Assembly: GCA_025357945.1 (NCBI GenBank)
Contig: JANYLJ010000011.1
Coordinates: 1-64,000, forward strand
Source: Gemmatimonadota bacterium
GTDB lineage: Bacteria; Gemmatimonadota; Gemmatimonadetes; Gemmatimonadales; GWC2-71-9
DNA: 64,000 nt
Direction of reading: 5' to 3'
Within the stretch, counting starts at the first letter, position 1, and each line of letters opens with the position of its first letter. Position numbers and translations under genes: made by a program. The notes under the pieces are model-generated. The model did no database searches. It was not told the origin of the DNA and saw nothing but the letters and a program-made list of their open reading frames with translations. Below, piece after piece: positions 16,489 through 25,517 of the stretch.

Positions 16489-17807
16489 ACGGGTCACGCG
16501 GCGTGGCCGTGGACGTGCTGGTGGTCGGTGCCGGTCCGGCGGGCCTGAGTGCCGCGATTACGGCGGCAGAGCACGGCAAGCGCGTGCTGGTGCTCGATCA
16601 AGGTCTCCGGCCCGGTGGCCAGATCTGGCGCCATCGCGACGCGGCGGCGCTGCCTGTCGGGGCGCGGGCGATGCTCGAACGCGCCCGCACGACGGGCGTC
16701 AGGATCGCGTCGGGCGCTCGCGTCGTCGACGCGATTTCAGCCGGGGAGCTGATCGTCGATTTCCGCGGGCGCGTCGACCGCCAGCGCTCCGGCGCCCTGA
16801 TCATCGCCACCGGCGCGAAGGAGCGCTTCCTCCCGTTTCCGGGGTGGACGCTGCCGGGGGTGGTCGGCGTCGGCGGACTGCAAGCGCTGCTCAAGAGCGG
16901 ATTGTCACTCTCAGGGGCGCGCGTTGTCATTGCCGGCACCGGGCCGCTCCTCTTCCCGGTGGCGGCCACCGTCGCCCGCGCCGGCGCTGAATTGCTGCTG
17001 GTCGCTGAACAGGCGTCGTGGAGCGGCCTGGCAGCGTTTGGCGCCCGGCTGGTCTCGAAGCCGATGGCGTTGCGACAGGCCGTGGTGTATCGCTGGGCAT
17101 TTCGCAACGCACCGTTGCGCACCAGCAGCTGGGTGACGGCAGCAGAGGGGTATGGCCGGCTGCGTCGGGTGATCATGCACGAGCGGGGGCGCTCCTCGGT
17201 TATCGACTGCGACTGGCTTGCCACTGGTGCCGGCCTGGTGCCGAATACCGAAGTGGCACAGGTCGTCGGCTGCGCGCTCGACGTCGACGCGATCCGCGTC
17301 GACGCGCTGCAGGCAACGTCGGTTGCCGGGGTATGGGCCGCGGGCGAGTGTACCGGCGTCAAGGGCGACGCCGCGGCGATAGCCGAGGGTGCCGTCGCCG
17401 GACATGCGGCGGCCGGTGAGGAATCGACCGCCAACGGTCGCGCGTTGCAGCGTGATCGTGATGCAGGCCGTGGGTTTGCGAAGCGGCTCGCCGCCACGTT
17501 CGCCCCGCGTGCCGAACTCCTGCAACTCGCCCACGCCGATACGGTCATCTGTCGCTGCGAAGACGTGCGACGCGGTGACATCGACCCGGCATGGACCCAG
17601 CGTCAAGCGAAGTTGTGGACGCGAATGGGCATGGGGGAGTGCCAAGGTGCCGTATGCGGACCGGCCTGCGCCGCGCTGTTCAACTGGGAGCAGAATGTCG
17701 CGCGCCCGCCGATCGGCGCGCCGCGGTGCGGGGAGTGGGGGGAGGAGCTGGGAGAGACGAGAGACGAGAGACGAGAGACGAGGGGCGGCGGGGCGTTGTC
17801 GTCCTGA
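16485..17807 (+). CDS. D-hydroxyproline dehydrogenase, FAD/NAD-type large subunit
   Basis: 440 residues. The N-terminal dinucleotide fold has VLVVGAGPAGLSAAI; a second fold has VVIAGTGPLLFPVA; ATGAKERFLPFPGW and GVWAAGECTG are typical of HcnB/SoxA-like subunits. The C-terminal region has CRCEDV and GECQGAVCGPAC, four cysteines that fit a BFD-like [2Fe-2S] domain. The last 20 or so residues (GETRDERRETRGG) are encoded by the tandem GAGAGAC repeat, so the natural C-terminus has probably been extended by repeat insertion. It is the final gene of the hydroxyproline operon and converges on marR. Confidence 0.85.
   Translation: MNGSRGVAVDVLVVGAGPAGLSAAITAAEHGKRVLVLDQGLRPGGQIWRHRDAAALPVGARAMLERARTTGVRIASGARVVDAISAGELIVDFRGRVDRQRSGALIIATGAKERFLPFPGWTLPGVVGVGGLQALLKSGLSLSGARVVIAGTGPLLFPVAATVARAGAELLLVAEQASWSGLAAFGARLVSKPMALRQAVVYRWAFRNAPLRTSSWVTAAEGYGRLRRVIMHERGRSSVIDCDWLATGAGLVPNTEVAQVVGCALDVDAIRVDALQATSVAGVWAAGECTGVKGDAAAIAEGAVAGHAAAGEESTANGRALQRDRDAGRGFAKRLAATFAPRAELLQLAHADTVICRCEDVRRGDIDPAWTQRQAKLWTRMGMGECQGAVCGPACAALFNWEQNVARPPIGAPRCGEWGEELGETRDERRETRGGGALSS
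17752..17783. repeat. Tandem GAGAGAC heptamers, forward arm
   Basis: Four consecutive copies of the heptamer GAGAGAC plus a partial one, inside the last codons of the flavin subunit gene. Its complement is found at 17836-17873, so the two arms could pair across about 50 bases between convergent genes. Confidence 0.85.
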
Positions 17808-17835
17808 GCCCAGGTCTTGCTACCCTTCGTTACCT

Positions 17836-17873
17836 TCTCGTCTCTCGTCTCTCGTCTTGCGTCTCTCGTCTAT
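17836..17873. repeat. Tandem heptamers, inverted arm
   Basis: The complementary array (TCTCGTC units, one degenerate) ends at the TAG stop of marR, which is itself part of the repeat. A related array follows the permease stop at 39400-39416. Confidence 0.85.
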
Positions 17874-18295
17874 TCACGCCCCGTCAGTGCCGCAGCCGCC
17901 GCGCGTGCCAGCCGCTGCAATCGGGTTGCGTCGGCGTCACCGAGTGCATCGATCAGCTGCTCGTCGAGCGACGTCCAGACGCGACGCACGGTGCCTTCCA
18001 ACAGGCGCGATCGCGGCGTCGGATAGACCAGTATCACCCGGCCGTCGTGCGGATCGGCTCGGCGTTCGATCATGCCGCCGCGCTCAAGACGCTGGAGCAT
18101 TCGTGAGACCGTTGGCGGCTCGACGCCGAGCTGTTCGGCGAGAGCGGCCTGCCGCAATCCCGGCGATTCCCAGATCGCCAGCAGCAACAGGTCCTGACCG
18201 GGGTGCAAGCCGTGCGGCGCCAACAGCGCGCTGAGTCGCGCGCGCTGCGCGCGCGCCAGCGTGTGCAAGGTAGGACCGAGTGTGTCTGGTGTCAT
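17870..18295 (-). CDS. MarR-family transcriptional regulator
   Basis: A 141-residue winged-helix protein: RQAALAEQLGVEPPTVSRMLQRLERGGMIERR is split over the recognition helix, followed by the wing DPHDGRVILVYPT. MarR proteins usually repress nearby genes and respond to small aromatic or oxidative signals. The start at 18295 faces a TonB receptor gene 141 bases away, so the shared region could hold its operator. It converges on the hydroxyproline operon. Confidence 0.85.
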   Translation of the reverse strand: MTPDTLGPTLHTLARAQRARLSALLAPHGLHPGQDLLLLAIWESPGLRQAALAEQLGVEPPTVSRMLQRLERGGMIERRADPHDGRVILVYPTPRSRLLEGTVRRVWTSLDEQLIDALGDADATRLQRLARAAAAALTGRE

Positions 18296-18436
18296 GGGCG
18301 TCGCGCGGAAACTAAGCCGATCTCCTTCTCCGTAGTACCCCGCCCGTAACTCTCCGAATTGCGGTGTGCCGTGTGCGCCGATATCGTGCCCCCGCGCATG
18401 TCAACGGTCCTCTCACTCCGACAAGGAACACCGCCC

Positions 18437-20296
18437 GTGACGATTCGCTGGTTTGCCGCAATCACGCTGGTTGCACTCGCTCCGCTCGCCCTCCACGCAC
18501 AGGATACCACTCGTACCCGCCCTCTCGACACCATCACGGTGACCGCCGAGCGTCGTCCGGTGAGAACAACCGCGACACCAGCAGTCGTGCGGGTGATCAC
18601 TGCCGACGAGTTGCGCGCCAAGGGGGCGGGTGACCTCACGACGCTGTTGCGCGAAATGCCGGGCCTGCAGCTCGATCCCGTGGTCGGATCTGGCGCCGGT
18701 ATTTCGATTCAGGGTCTCGGATCCGACCGGGTGCAGGTGCTGATTGACGGTGCGCCCGTGGCGGGGCGGCTCAAGAACCAGTTTGATCTCACGCGACTCG
18801 ACCCGGCGCGGTTCGAACGCGTTGAAATCGTCGAAGGGCCGCAATCGACGCTGTACGGCTCCACCGCACTCGGCGGGGTGATCAACCTGATCACGCGCGC
18901 ACCGAATGGCCGCCATGCCGAAGCCACCACGGCAGGCGGCAGTTACGGCCAATTCGATCTGTCTGGCCGGGTGAGCATGCTCACCGGAAGCACCGGTCTG
19001 GCACTGTCCGGCGGACATCGGCACATCGACATCGCGCCGGGGAACGCCGTGGGGAGCCCGGGTGGCGCGTATCGGTGGGACGTAATGGCCACGCTGCTGC
19101 AGCCGGTGGGCGCGGCTTTGCTCGACGTGCGCGCCAGTCACACGCGAGAGGATCAAGCGTACCAGACGTCGTTCGGCCCCGGGTTCGACTTTGGCAACAC
19201 CGCGCGCAATCGCCAGACCGACGTTTTGGCCGCGTTGCGATTCGGCGCCGACGCGACGGAGCTGCGGGCGCACGCCAGCGTCTACGACCACACCCTCGAC
19301 GAAACCGACCTCGCGCACGGCACCACGACAACCGATCCACAGGCACAGCGGCTGGCGGACGTGGAACTCATCCACCGCGGCAGCTTCGGCGGCAACGCGT
19401 GGGTCGCCGGCGTTCGTGGCGAACACGAATGGATCACCACGGCGCGACTGACCGCCACCGAAGAGAGTTCGTCGAGTGGCGCGTTGTACGGCTCGGCGGA
19501 ATGGAAGCTGGGCGGTTCGCTCGCACTCTCGACCGGAGCTCGACTGACGGTCGCCCAACGTTGGGGGAGCGATGTGGCACCGCGAATCGGGCTCACCTGG
19601 CACGACGGCCACGGCTACTACGCCAAGGTCGGGCTCGCGCACGGCTTCCGGGCACCATCGTTCACCGAACAGTTTTCGCAATTCACCAACGCGGAAGCGT
19701 TCTACGCGGTGACCGGCAACCCCGCACTCAAGCCAGAAACGTCGTGGAATCTCACCGGTGAGGCAGGGGTACGGCGCCGTGGAGCTGAGCTGTACCTGCG
19801 AGGCTTCGGCAACCGGCTCCGCGACTTCATCGCAGCCGACTACACCGGGCAAACGGGTCAGATCGCCCAGTTTACCTACCTCAACGTCGGCAGGGCTCGC
19901 ACCGTCGGCGCCGAAGTGGGCGGCCGCGTCAGCCGCGGCATCGTGGCGCTGGCGGCCGCGTACGCCTATCTCGACGCTCGGGATGAGACCAACGACCAGC
20001 CGCTCCTTGGTCGCGCCAAGCAGAGCGTGCGCAGCGCGTTGACGGTGAGCCGGCGACGGTGGACGCTCACCGGCGAAGCGGTGCGCACGTCGCAGGTGCC
20101 AATCACCAAGGATCGGCAGACCGGGGCGCTGGTCTATCAGGGTGCCGCGCCGCGCGTCAACCTTCGCGGCGGAATTGACGTGTTGCACCGGTGGCGGCTC
20201 AACGCGGGCGTGGACAACGTCGCGAACGTCGTGCCGGTAAATGCCATCGCCGGATTCGGGCGGCGTTGGTTTGCCGCGCTGACATGGGCAAACTGA
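18437..20296 (+). CDS. TonB-dependent receptor, compact BtuB/CirA-like type
   Basis: 619 residues from the GTG at 18437; an upstream ATG at 18398 is possible. A signal peptide (WFAAITLVALAPLALHAQ) is followed by a TonB-box-like region (DTITVTAERR), a plug (LREMPGLQL, VEIVEGPQSTLYGSTALGGVINLIT) and a barrel with the GHGYYAKVGLAHGFRAPSFTEQF signature, ending in FAALTWAN. There is no carboxypeptidase-regulatory domain, unlike the receptor at 4.4 kb. Neighbours CopD and Fur point to a metal or metal-chelate ligand, but this is inference. Confidence 0.88.
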   Translation: MTIRWFAAITLVALAPLALHAQDTTRTRPLDTITVTAERRPVRTTATPAVVRVITADELRAKGAGDLTTLLREMPGLQLDPVVGSGAGISIQGLGSDRVQVLIDGAPVAGRLKNQFDLTRLDPARFERVEIVEGPQSTLYGSTALGGVINLITRAPNGRHAEATTAGGSYGQFDLSGRVSMLTGSTGLALSGGHRHIDIAPGNAVGSPGGAYRWDVMATLLQPVGAALLDVRASHTREDQAYQTSFGPGFDFGNTARNRQTDVLAALRFGADATELRAHASVYDHTLDETDLAHGTTTTDPQAQRLADVELIHRGSFGGNAWVAGVRGEHEWITTARLTATEESSSSGALYGSAEWKLGGSLALSTGARLTVAQRWGSDVAPRIGLTWHDGHGYYAKVGLAHGFRAPSFTEQFSQFTNAEAFYAVTGNPALKPETSWNLTGEAGVRRRGAELYLRGFGNRLRDFIAADYTGQTGQIAQFTYLNVGRARTVGAEVGGRVSRGIVALAAAYAYLDARDETNDQPLLGRAKQSVRSALTVSRRRWTLTGEAVRTSQVPITKDRQTGALVYQGAAPRVNLRGGIDVLHRWRLNAGVDNVANVVPVNAIAGFGRRWFAALTWAN

Positions 20297-20305
20297 CCGA
20301 CCGGG

Positions 20306-21226
20306 TCACCCCTCGCCTGGCAACGGGGACACGACGAGCATGGTGGTGATCGCCAGCATCGCGAGTGCGAGCAGGAGCTCGAGCCGGATGGCAACGCGCA
20401 GTCGTGCCCGGGCGTCGGGGTGCATTCCGTCGAGCGCCGGTGTCACCACGCGCCAGTTATACCAGCCGAGCGCCAGGACGCCGAGCATGCCGACGAGCTT
20501 GATCAGCAGGAGCCGGCCCCAGGTGGCAGCCAGCAGCGCATTGATCGATCCGGCGTACACCAGCGCGGCGACGGCCCCGGAGATCACCACCAGCGACACC
20601 CCCGTGCGGGCATAGAGCGAGAAGGCCCGCACCACCCGAGCCAGCGCCGCAAGCCTCCTGTCGCCGTGGAGCAGCGGCAGCGCGAAAATCGCCAGCGCAC
20701 TGAGCGTGCCGAGCCAGAGACCGGCACCGAGCAGGTGGACGCTGTCCAGGACCCGTCCGAGCGGCCCCGGCCACCGATTCGTGGCCGCATGGCCCATCCC
20801 GGTTTGCGCCCAGATCAGAACGGCGAGAACAAGGTTGGCCGGAAGGTCGGACCCCTTGGTGGCGCTGCCGCGAAACCGCAACGCTGCCACCAGCAACGCC
20901 GCCGCGCCGAGCTGGAGCAACCAGGCGCGCCCCCAGGGGCTGCTCAGCAGGACGCTGCGAACGACGTCGAAGGTGAGCGAGTCGCCAGGATCGAGTAAGG
21001 AGAGGACTTGCAGGGCGCCGCGGGCGAGGAACAGGACGAGCAGCGGCAGCATGAGGCGAGGGGCCAGCCGCACCACCCGATCGCGGATTGGTGGTTCGAG
21101 GTCCGCGTGAGCGGCAAGCGCTCGTGTGACCAGCGTCCGGGCGGTCTGGCTGCCAATCAGCAGGAGCAGGCCGATGTAGATCAATCCCCGCACCACGGCA
21201 TCAGCCGCGGGGAGAACCGCACTCAT
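20306..21226 (-). CDS. copD: CopD-like copper-resistance membrane protein
   Basis: A 306-residue membrane protein with about eight hydrophobic helices. The CopD domain signature is visible: GHAATNRWPG and DSVHLLGAGLWLGTL, with conserved His residues. CopD proteins are linked to copper uptake into the cytoplasm. The start lies four bases after the stop of the fur-like gene, so the two form an operon transcribed leftward. It converges on the TonB receptor with 9 bases between stops. Confidence 0.82.
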   Translation of the reverse strand: MSAVLPAADAVVRGLIYIGLLLLIGSQTARTLVTRALAAHADLEPPIRDRVVRLAPRLMLPLLVLFLARGALQVLSLLDPGDSLTFDVVRSVLLSSPWGRAWLLQLGAAALLVAALRFRGSATKGSDLPANLVLAVLIWAQTGMGHAATNRWPGPLGRVLDSVHLLGAGLWLGTLSALAIFALPLLHGDRRLAALARVVRAFSLYARTGVSLVVISGAVAALVYAGSINALLAATWGRLLLIKLVGMLGVLALGWYNWRVVTPALDGMHPDARARLRVAIRLELLLALAMLAITTMLVVSPLPGEG

Positions 21227-21230
21227 CGGG

Positions 21231-21608
21231 CTACGCCAAAGCGGCGCACTCGGCGCAACGGCCGTACAACACCAGCTCGTGGTCCTCGAGCGAGAACCCG
21301 GGCGGAACGAGTTCGGTCAGCGAGCCGATGCAACCGGGCGCCTCGAACACGCGGTCGCACTGGCGGCAGCGGAAATGGTAATGGTGTTCCTTCCCGTGGA
21401 TTTCGTAGCGCGCAACGGCGCCCGGCAGTTCGACGACGGTGAGCCAACCTTCGTCCGCCAGCGTCCGGATGTTACGGTAAACGGTCGCAATTCCGAGACC
21501 CCCGACCTCTGCTCGTGCCAGCTCAAGGACCTCGCCAGTGCCGAGCGGGCGGCCCGTCCGCTGAAATGCTCGGCGGATGGCTCCGCGCTGCCGTGTGTTC
21601 CGTTCCAT
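21231..21608 (-). CDS. Fur-family metalloregulator
   Basis: A 125-residue Fur-family protein: an N-terminal winged helix with GIATVYRNIRTLADEGWL, then HGKEHHYHFRCRQCDRVFE and LYGRCAEC, giving metal-binding histidines and the two CxxC structural-zinc pairs. Start at 21608 is supported by AAGGAG eight bases upstream. It could be Fur, Zur or PerR; cotranscription with copD favours control of metal uptake. Confidence 0.88.
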   Translation of the reverse strand: MERNTRQRGAIRRAFQRTGRPLGTGEVLELARAEVGGLGIATVYRNIRTLADEGWLTVVELPGAVARYEIHGKEHHYHFRCRQCDRVFEAPGCIGSLTELVPPGFSLEDHELVLYGRCAECAALA

Positions 21609-21879
21609 CCAGCGGCTCCTTAACTCCGGCGCATGCTTGGCCCGAAGTCTATGTCATTGTGGTTCGGATCCCCAATCGAGGGGGCGCCGCACTGAGGTCC
21701 CCCCTGCCGGGCGGCCCCCTTGCTCTCTACGACGCCTGACGATCCGGGACTCGCACGTGGCGGCGGCGGCGTCCCGGTGCGGTCGTTGCGCCGGGCCGGT
21801 CACGCCTAGATTGTATCCTTCGTCGGTCGGTCGTCCGTGTCCGCCGCCCCGAGCGGTCCCCAGGTTCGTGAGGTGCTGG

Positions 21880-23475
21880 ATGCGCCGTCTCGCGTCGCTC
21901 ATTTTTCTCGTGGCGCTGGTCCTGCCGCAGCGTCATGCCCGCCTCGGGGCGCAGGCGGTGCCGACGCGCGGGAGCACCCGGACCACACCCAAGCCGCCGC
22001 GACTGGTTGTGGCGCTCGTGCTCGACCAGTTCCGGCCCGACTACTTCGATCGCTGGAAGGGTGAATTCACGGGAGGTTTGGCGAAGTTGCTCCAGCACGC
22101 CGTCTTTTATCGTCACGGTGAGCAGGACCACGCCATGACGGAAACGGCGCCGGGTCACGCCACGATGTTGAGCGGCCGGTCTCCGGCGAGCACCGGCATT
22201 CTTTCTGACAACCTCGGCGTCGGCGATCCGCAGCGTGCCTTGATCGGGTCGACGGGCAGCGGGGCGTCGCCGCGCCGGTTCATCGGCTCGACGCTGGTCG
22301 ACTGGATGCTCGCCCGCGACACCGCAACGAAAGTCCTGTCGATTTCCGTTAAGGATCGGAGCGCGATTCTCACGGTGGGGCGCGCCAACGTGCCGACGTT
22401 CTGGTACTCCGCAGGCCGCTTCACCACGAGCAAGTACTACGCCGACTCGCTACCCGGCTGGCTGAGCGCGTGGAACGCCGCCGATCCGATCGCCACGCTC
22501 AAGGGGATGAGGTGGAGCCTCTCGCGCGAATCGTCGTTCTATCCCGAAGTCGATGATCGACCGTATGAGCGCGGAGGAACCGACCGGGTCTTTCCGCACA
22601 TCCTTCCCGACGACTGGGCGCGTGCCGCGAGTGCGATCGAGCGGTTCCCGATCAGCGATTCGCTGACGATGGATGTCACGCTCCGCGGTATTCGCGCGAT
22701 GCGCCTTGGCCAGCGCGACGGGACGGACCTGGTCGCCCTCTCACTCTCGGCGACCGACTACGTGGGCCATGAATGGGGTCCGGGATCGCGCGAGATGCAC
22801 GATCACGTGCTGAAGCTGGACCGCTGGCTCGGGGTATTTCTCGATTCCCTGGCGACGATCGTTCCCCAGGACCAGATGATCATCACGTTGACGGCCGATC
22901 ACGGCGGGCAGGAGTGGCCCGAAGCGGGGAAGGGGATTCGCGTATCCCTCTGGCCGCAGGTGGAAGCGCTGAACGCGTGGGCGAAGCGCCGCTGGCGCCT
23001 CGACTTGGGAGCGGCGCGAACCGACGGGCTGTTGTACGGCGACTTCGCCGCGCTCAAGGCGCGCGGGGTGAACGTCGATTCGCTGGCGGACGCTGTCGCC
23101 GCGGAAGTGCGCGCCCTGCCCGGCGTGCGCCAGGTATACACGCCACGCTCCCTCGCCCGCGACCAGAGCCTCGACGCGATGCGGTGGAAGCGCGCGCTCC
23201 CGCCGACCCTTTCGTGGCTGATCGCGACGTCGGTCGACGACGGCGTCGTCGTGGACTACCCGTCGACGATTACCGGTCACGGGACCACCAACGTGGCCGA
23301 CGTGGAAGTTCCGCTGATGTTCTGGGTGCCGGGACTGAAACCGGCGCGCATCGAGCGGCATGCCCGCACCGTTGATCTCGGGCCGACGCTCGCCGCGTTG
23401 CTCGGTATCCGGCCCACCGAACGCGTCGAGGGTGTGGCGCTACCCGAGATCACTGGCCGCCCGACGAGGAGATAG
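21880..23475 (+). CDS. PafA-like alkaline phosphatase, secreted
   Basis: 531 residues from the ATG at 21880, which opens a signal peptide (LASLIFLVALVLPQ). Alkaline-phosphatase superfamily motifs: metal Asp in VLDQFRPDYF, nucleophile Thr89 in MTETAPGHATML, SATDYVGHEWGP, TADHGGQEWPE and ITGHGTTN. The Thr nucleophile and spacing match the PafA group of phosphate monoesterases. The gene is followed after 3 bases by the dipeptidase, so they are probably one transcript. No Pho-box could be recognised in the 271 bases upstream. Confidence 0.85.
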   Translation: MRRLASLIFLVALVLPQRHARLGAQAVPTRGSTRTTPKPPRLVVALVLDQFRPDYFDRWKGEFTGGLAKLLQHAVFYRHGEQDHAMTETAPGHATMLSGRSPASTGILSDNLGVGDPQRALIGSTGSGASPRRFIGSTLVDWMLARDTATKVLSISVKDRSAILTVGRANVPTFWYSAGRFTTSKYYADSLPGWLSAWNAADPIATLKGMRWSLSRESSFYPEVDDRPYERGGTDRVFPHILPDDWARAASAIERFPISDSLTMDVTLRGIRAMRLGQRDGTDLVALSLSATDYVGHEWGPGSREMHDHVLKLDRWLGVFLDSLATIVPQDQMIITLTADHGGQEWPEAGKGIRVSLWPQVEALNAWAKRRWRLDLGAARTDGLLYGDFAALKARGVNVDSLADAVAAEVRALPGVRQVYTPRSLARDQSLDAMRWKRALPPTLSWLIATSVDDGVVVDYPSTITGHGTTNVADVEVPLMFWVPGLKPARIERHARTVDLGPTLAALLGIRPTERVEGVALPEITGRPTRR

Positions 23476-23478
23476 CTG

Positions 23479-24678
23479 ATGCGCCGCATCACGTTGCTGC
23501 TGTTGCTTTGTATGCCTGCCGGATTGCCGGCGCAGCAGGAAGACGCTGCGATGGTTCACGCCCGCCGGCTGCTCGCCGATCGGCCGATCATCGACGGTCA
23601 CAACGACCTGCCGTGGGAAATCCGCGTCAACCCGCTCAGCAAGATGGACGTGGCGAAGTACCCGCTGCGGACACGAGCGCCCGGCCAGACCGATTTCGCC
23701 CGGCTCAAGACCGGCGGCGTGGGCGGACAGTTCTGGTCGGTGTACATCCCTGGCGATTCGGAAGGGAAGAACTACGGCTACGCCAAGATGCAGCTCGAGC
23801 AGATCGACATCGCCCGCCGGATGATCGCGACGTATCCGGATGAGCTGCAGCTCTGCCTCACGGCAAACGACGTGGTGAAGGCGCGCAAGGCCGGAAAAGT
23901 GGCGTCAATGCTGGGACTGGAGGGTGGTCACGCGATCGAGAATTCGCTCGGGCTCCTGCGCATGTACTACGCCCTCGGCGCGCGCTACATGACGCTGACT
24001 CACAACGTCACCCTCGACTGGGCCGACGCCGCGCTCGACAGCACGACGCCGTCACGCCACGGATTGACAACCTTCGGCCGCGACGTGGTGCGAGAGATGA
24101 ATCGCCTGGGGATGATCGTTGACTTGAGTCACGTCGCACCATCGACGATGAGCAGTGCGCTCGATGTTTCCGTCGCGCCAGTGATGTTTTCTCACTCGTC
24201 CGCCCGCGCGCTGATGGACACGCCGCGCGATGTTCCCGATTCGATCCTGGCGCGCTTGCCCAAGAATGGCGGCGTGGTGATGGTGACGTTTGTCAGCGGC
24301 TTCCTGCGCGACATCGCGCCGCCGGCATGGCGGGAGATGATCCGCGACTCCCTGGGCGCGCGACCCGATTCCGCTGCGCGCGCTGCGTTCGTCCGGCGGC
24401 ATCCGGCGCCCAACGCGACGGTGAAGGATGTCGCCGATCATATCGAGCATCTCCGCAGGATCACGGGGATCAATCACATCGGGCTGGGTAGCGATTACGA
24501 CGGGACGACGGAGCTTCCCGACGGCATGGGCGATGTGTCCGGCTTCCCGGTGCTGTTCGCCGAGCTGATTCGCCGCGGCTGGAGCGACGGTGACCTGCGC
24601 CAGCTCGCCGGCGAGAATATCCTCAGGGTGCTTCGCGACGTCGAGGCGACACGCGACCGTCTTGCCAAAGCACGATGA
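23479..24678 (+). CDS. Membrane dipeptidase, peptidase family M19
   Basis: 399 residues with a signal peptide (LLLLLCMPAGLPAQ). Renal-dipeptidase metal ligands are visible: IIDGHNDLPW, SMLGLEGGHAIEN, VDLSHV, MFSHSSARAL and GLGSDYDGT. It hydrolyses dipeptides in the periplasm or at the surface, and its products could include Pro/Hyp-containing peptides, though nothing here proves that. Its last 56 bases overlap the convergent SURF1 gene. Confidence 0.9.
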   Translation: MRRITLLLLLCMPAGLPAQQEDAAMVHARRLLADRPIIDGHNDLPWEIRVNPLSKMDVAKYPLRTRAPGQTDFARLKTGGVGGQFWSVYIPGDSEGKNYGYAKMQLEQIDIARRMIATYPDELQLCLTANDVVKARKAGKVASMLGLEGGHAIENSLGLLRMYYALGARYMTLTHNVTLDWADAALDSTTPSRHGLTTFGRDVVREMNRLGMIVDLSHVAPSTMSSALDVSVAPVMFSHSSARALMDTPRDVPDSILARLPKNGGVVMVTFVSGFLRDIAPPAWREMIRDSLGARPDSAARAAFVRRHPAPNATVKDVADHIEHLRRITGINHIGLGSDYDGTTELPDGMGDVSGFPVLFAELIRRGWSDGDLRQLAGENILRVLRDVEATRDRLAKAR

Positions 24679-25351
24679 CGCCGAATGTCAGCACCGCGAG
24701 CGCGATGCCGAACCATTGGATGGCATAGCTGAGGTGTGGCCCATCGCCGAGGGTTGGCGGCGGAACGGTGACCAGGCGGCCAGGTCCGGTTGGGTCGCCC
24801 GCGAGCAGGAGGTACACCGGGAGCGAACCTGGGCGCAGCCGTGCCAGCGTTCCCCGATCGAGCCGCTTCCAGGTGGTGACACCGTTGTGTTGCAGCGGCG
24901 CGCCGCTATCGCTGGTGACCGGTGTCGCCAGCGCCAGGCCGTTGATGGTCACGCTTCCTGGTGCCGGAGCGGGAATCCGGTCGGGCGGCGTGACCGCATC
25001 GGGTGACGCAACGAACCCGCGGACGACCCAGAGCACGCCACCGCCGTCGAGTTCGAACGGTGTGACGATTTGCAGTCCGGGTCCGTCGTTTTGTACCCGG
25101 CCGCGGAGCACGATCTGGTCCTGCGTCTCGAAGCTGCCGCGCGCGGCGACCCGCCGGCCCGAGTCGATCGAAGTTCCGGCGCGAAGGTCGGCCGGAAGCT
25201 GCATCGGGGGGAGCTGCCCGGCGGCGCGCAGTACCGCGTTGCTGGCGCGGCGCGCCGACAATCGACGCAGCTGCCAGCGGCCGAGGCCGCTGGCGGCGAC
25301 CGCGACGGTGAGCAGTGTAGCGACGAACAGGACTCGTCGGGCTGGGGACAC
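24623..25351 (-). CDS. SURF1-like cytochrome c oxidase biogenesis protein
   Basis: 242 residues from the GTG at 25351, with GAGG seven bases upstream; the frame is open to 25552 but the extra residues are not conserved-looking. Two terminal membrane helices (RRVLFVATLLTVAVAASGLGRWQ and YAIQWFGIALAVLTFGVIVLW, each given as positions about 4-26 and 207-228) flank a periplasmic domain. The N-terminal LGRWQLRR and C-terminal YAIQWF are SURF1 hallmarks. It helps insert heme a into cytochrome oxidase. No oxidase genes are adjacent. Confidence 0.85.
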   Translation of the reverse strand: MSPARRVLFVATLLTVAVAASGLGRWQLRRLSARRASNAVLRAAGQLPPMQLPADLRAGTSIDSGRRVAARGSFETQDQIVLRGRVQNDGPGLQIVTPFELDGGGVLWVVRGFVASPDAVTPPDRIPAPAPGSVTINGLALATPVTSDSGAPLQHNGVTTWKRLDRGTLARLRPGSLPVYLLLAGDPTGPGRLVTVPPPTLGDGPHLSYAIQWFGIALAVLTFGVIVLWQDGRVSPRRREAP

Positions 25352-25517
25352 GAGTGACCCTCGACGTGGACATTGGCGACCGCTGGGCGGTGCGACGGAA
25401 TGGCCTAACGCATTGCCACAGCAGAACATAGTGTGGTGGCACGTCACCTGCCTCGGGGGGACGTGATCCACCTGCACGTTACAACTCATTGCCACGGTAT
25501 CTCCAAGGAGCTTCACC

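Noticed and set aside
21609-21879. Pho-box or Fur-box between fur and the phosphatase gene
   Set aside because: No convincing match to either consensus by eye; only a generic GC-rich spacer is visible.
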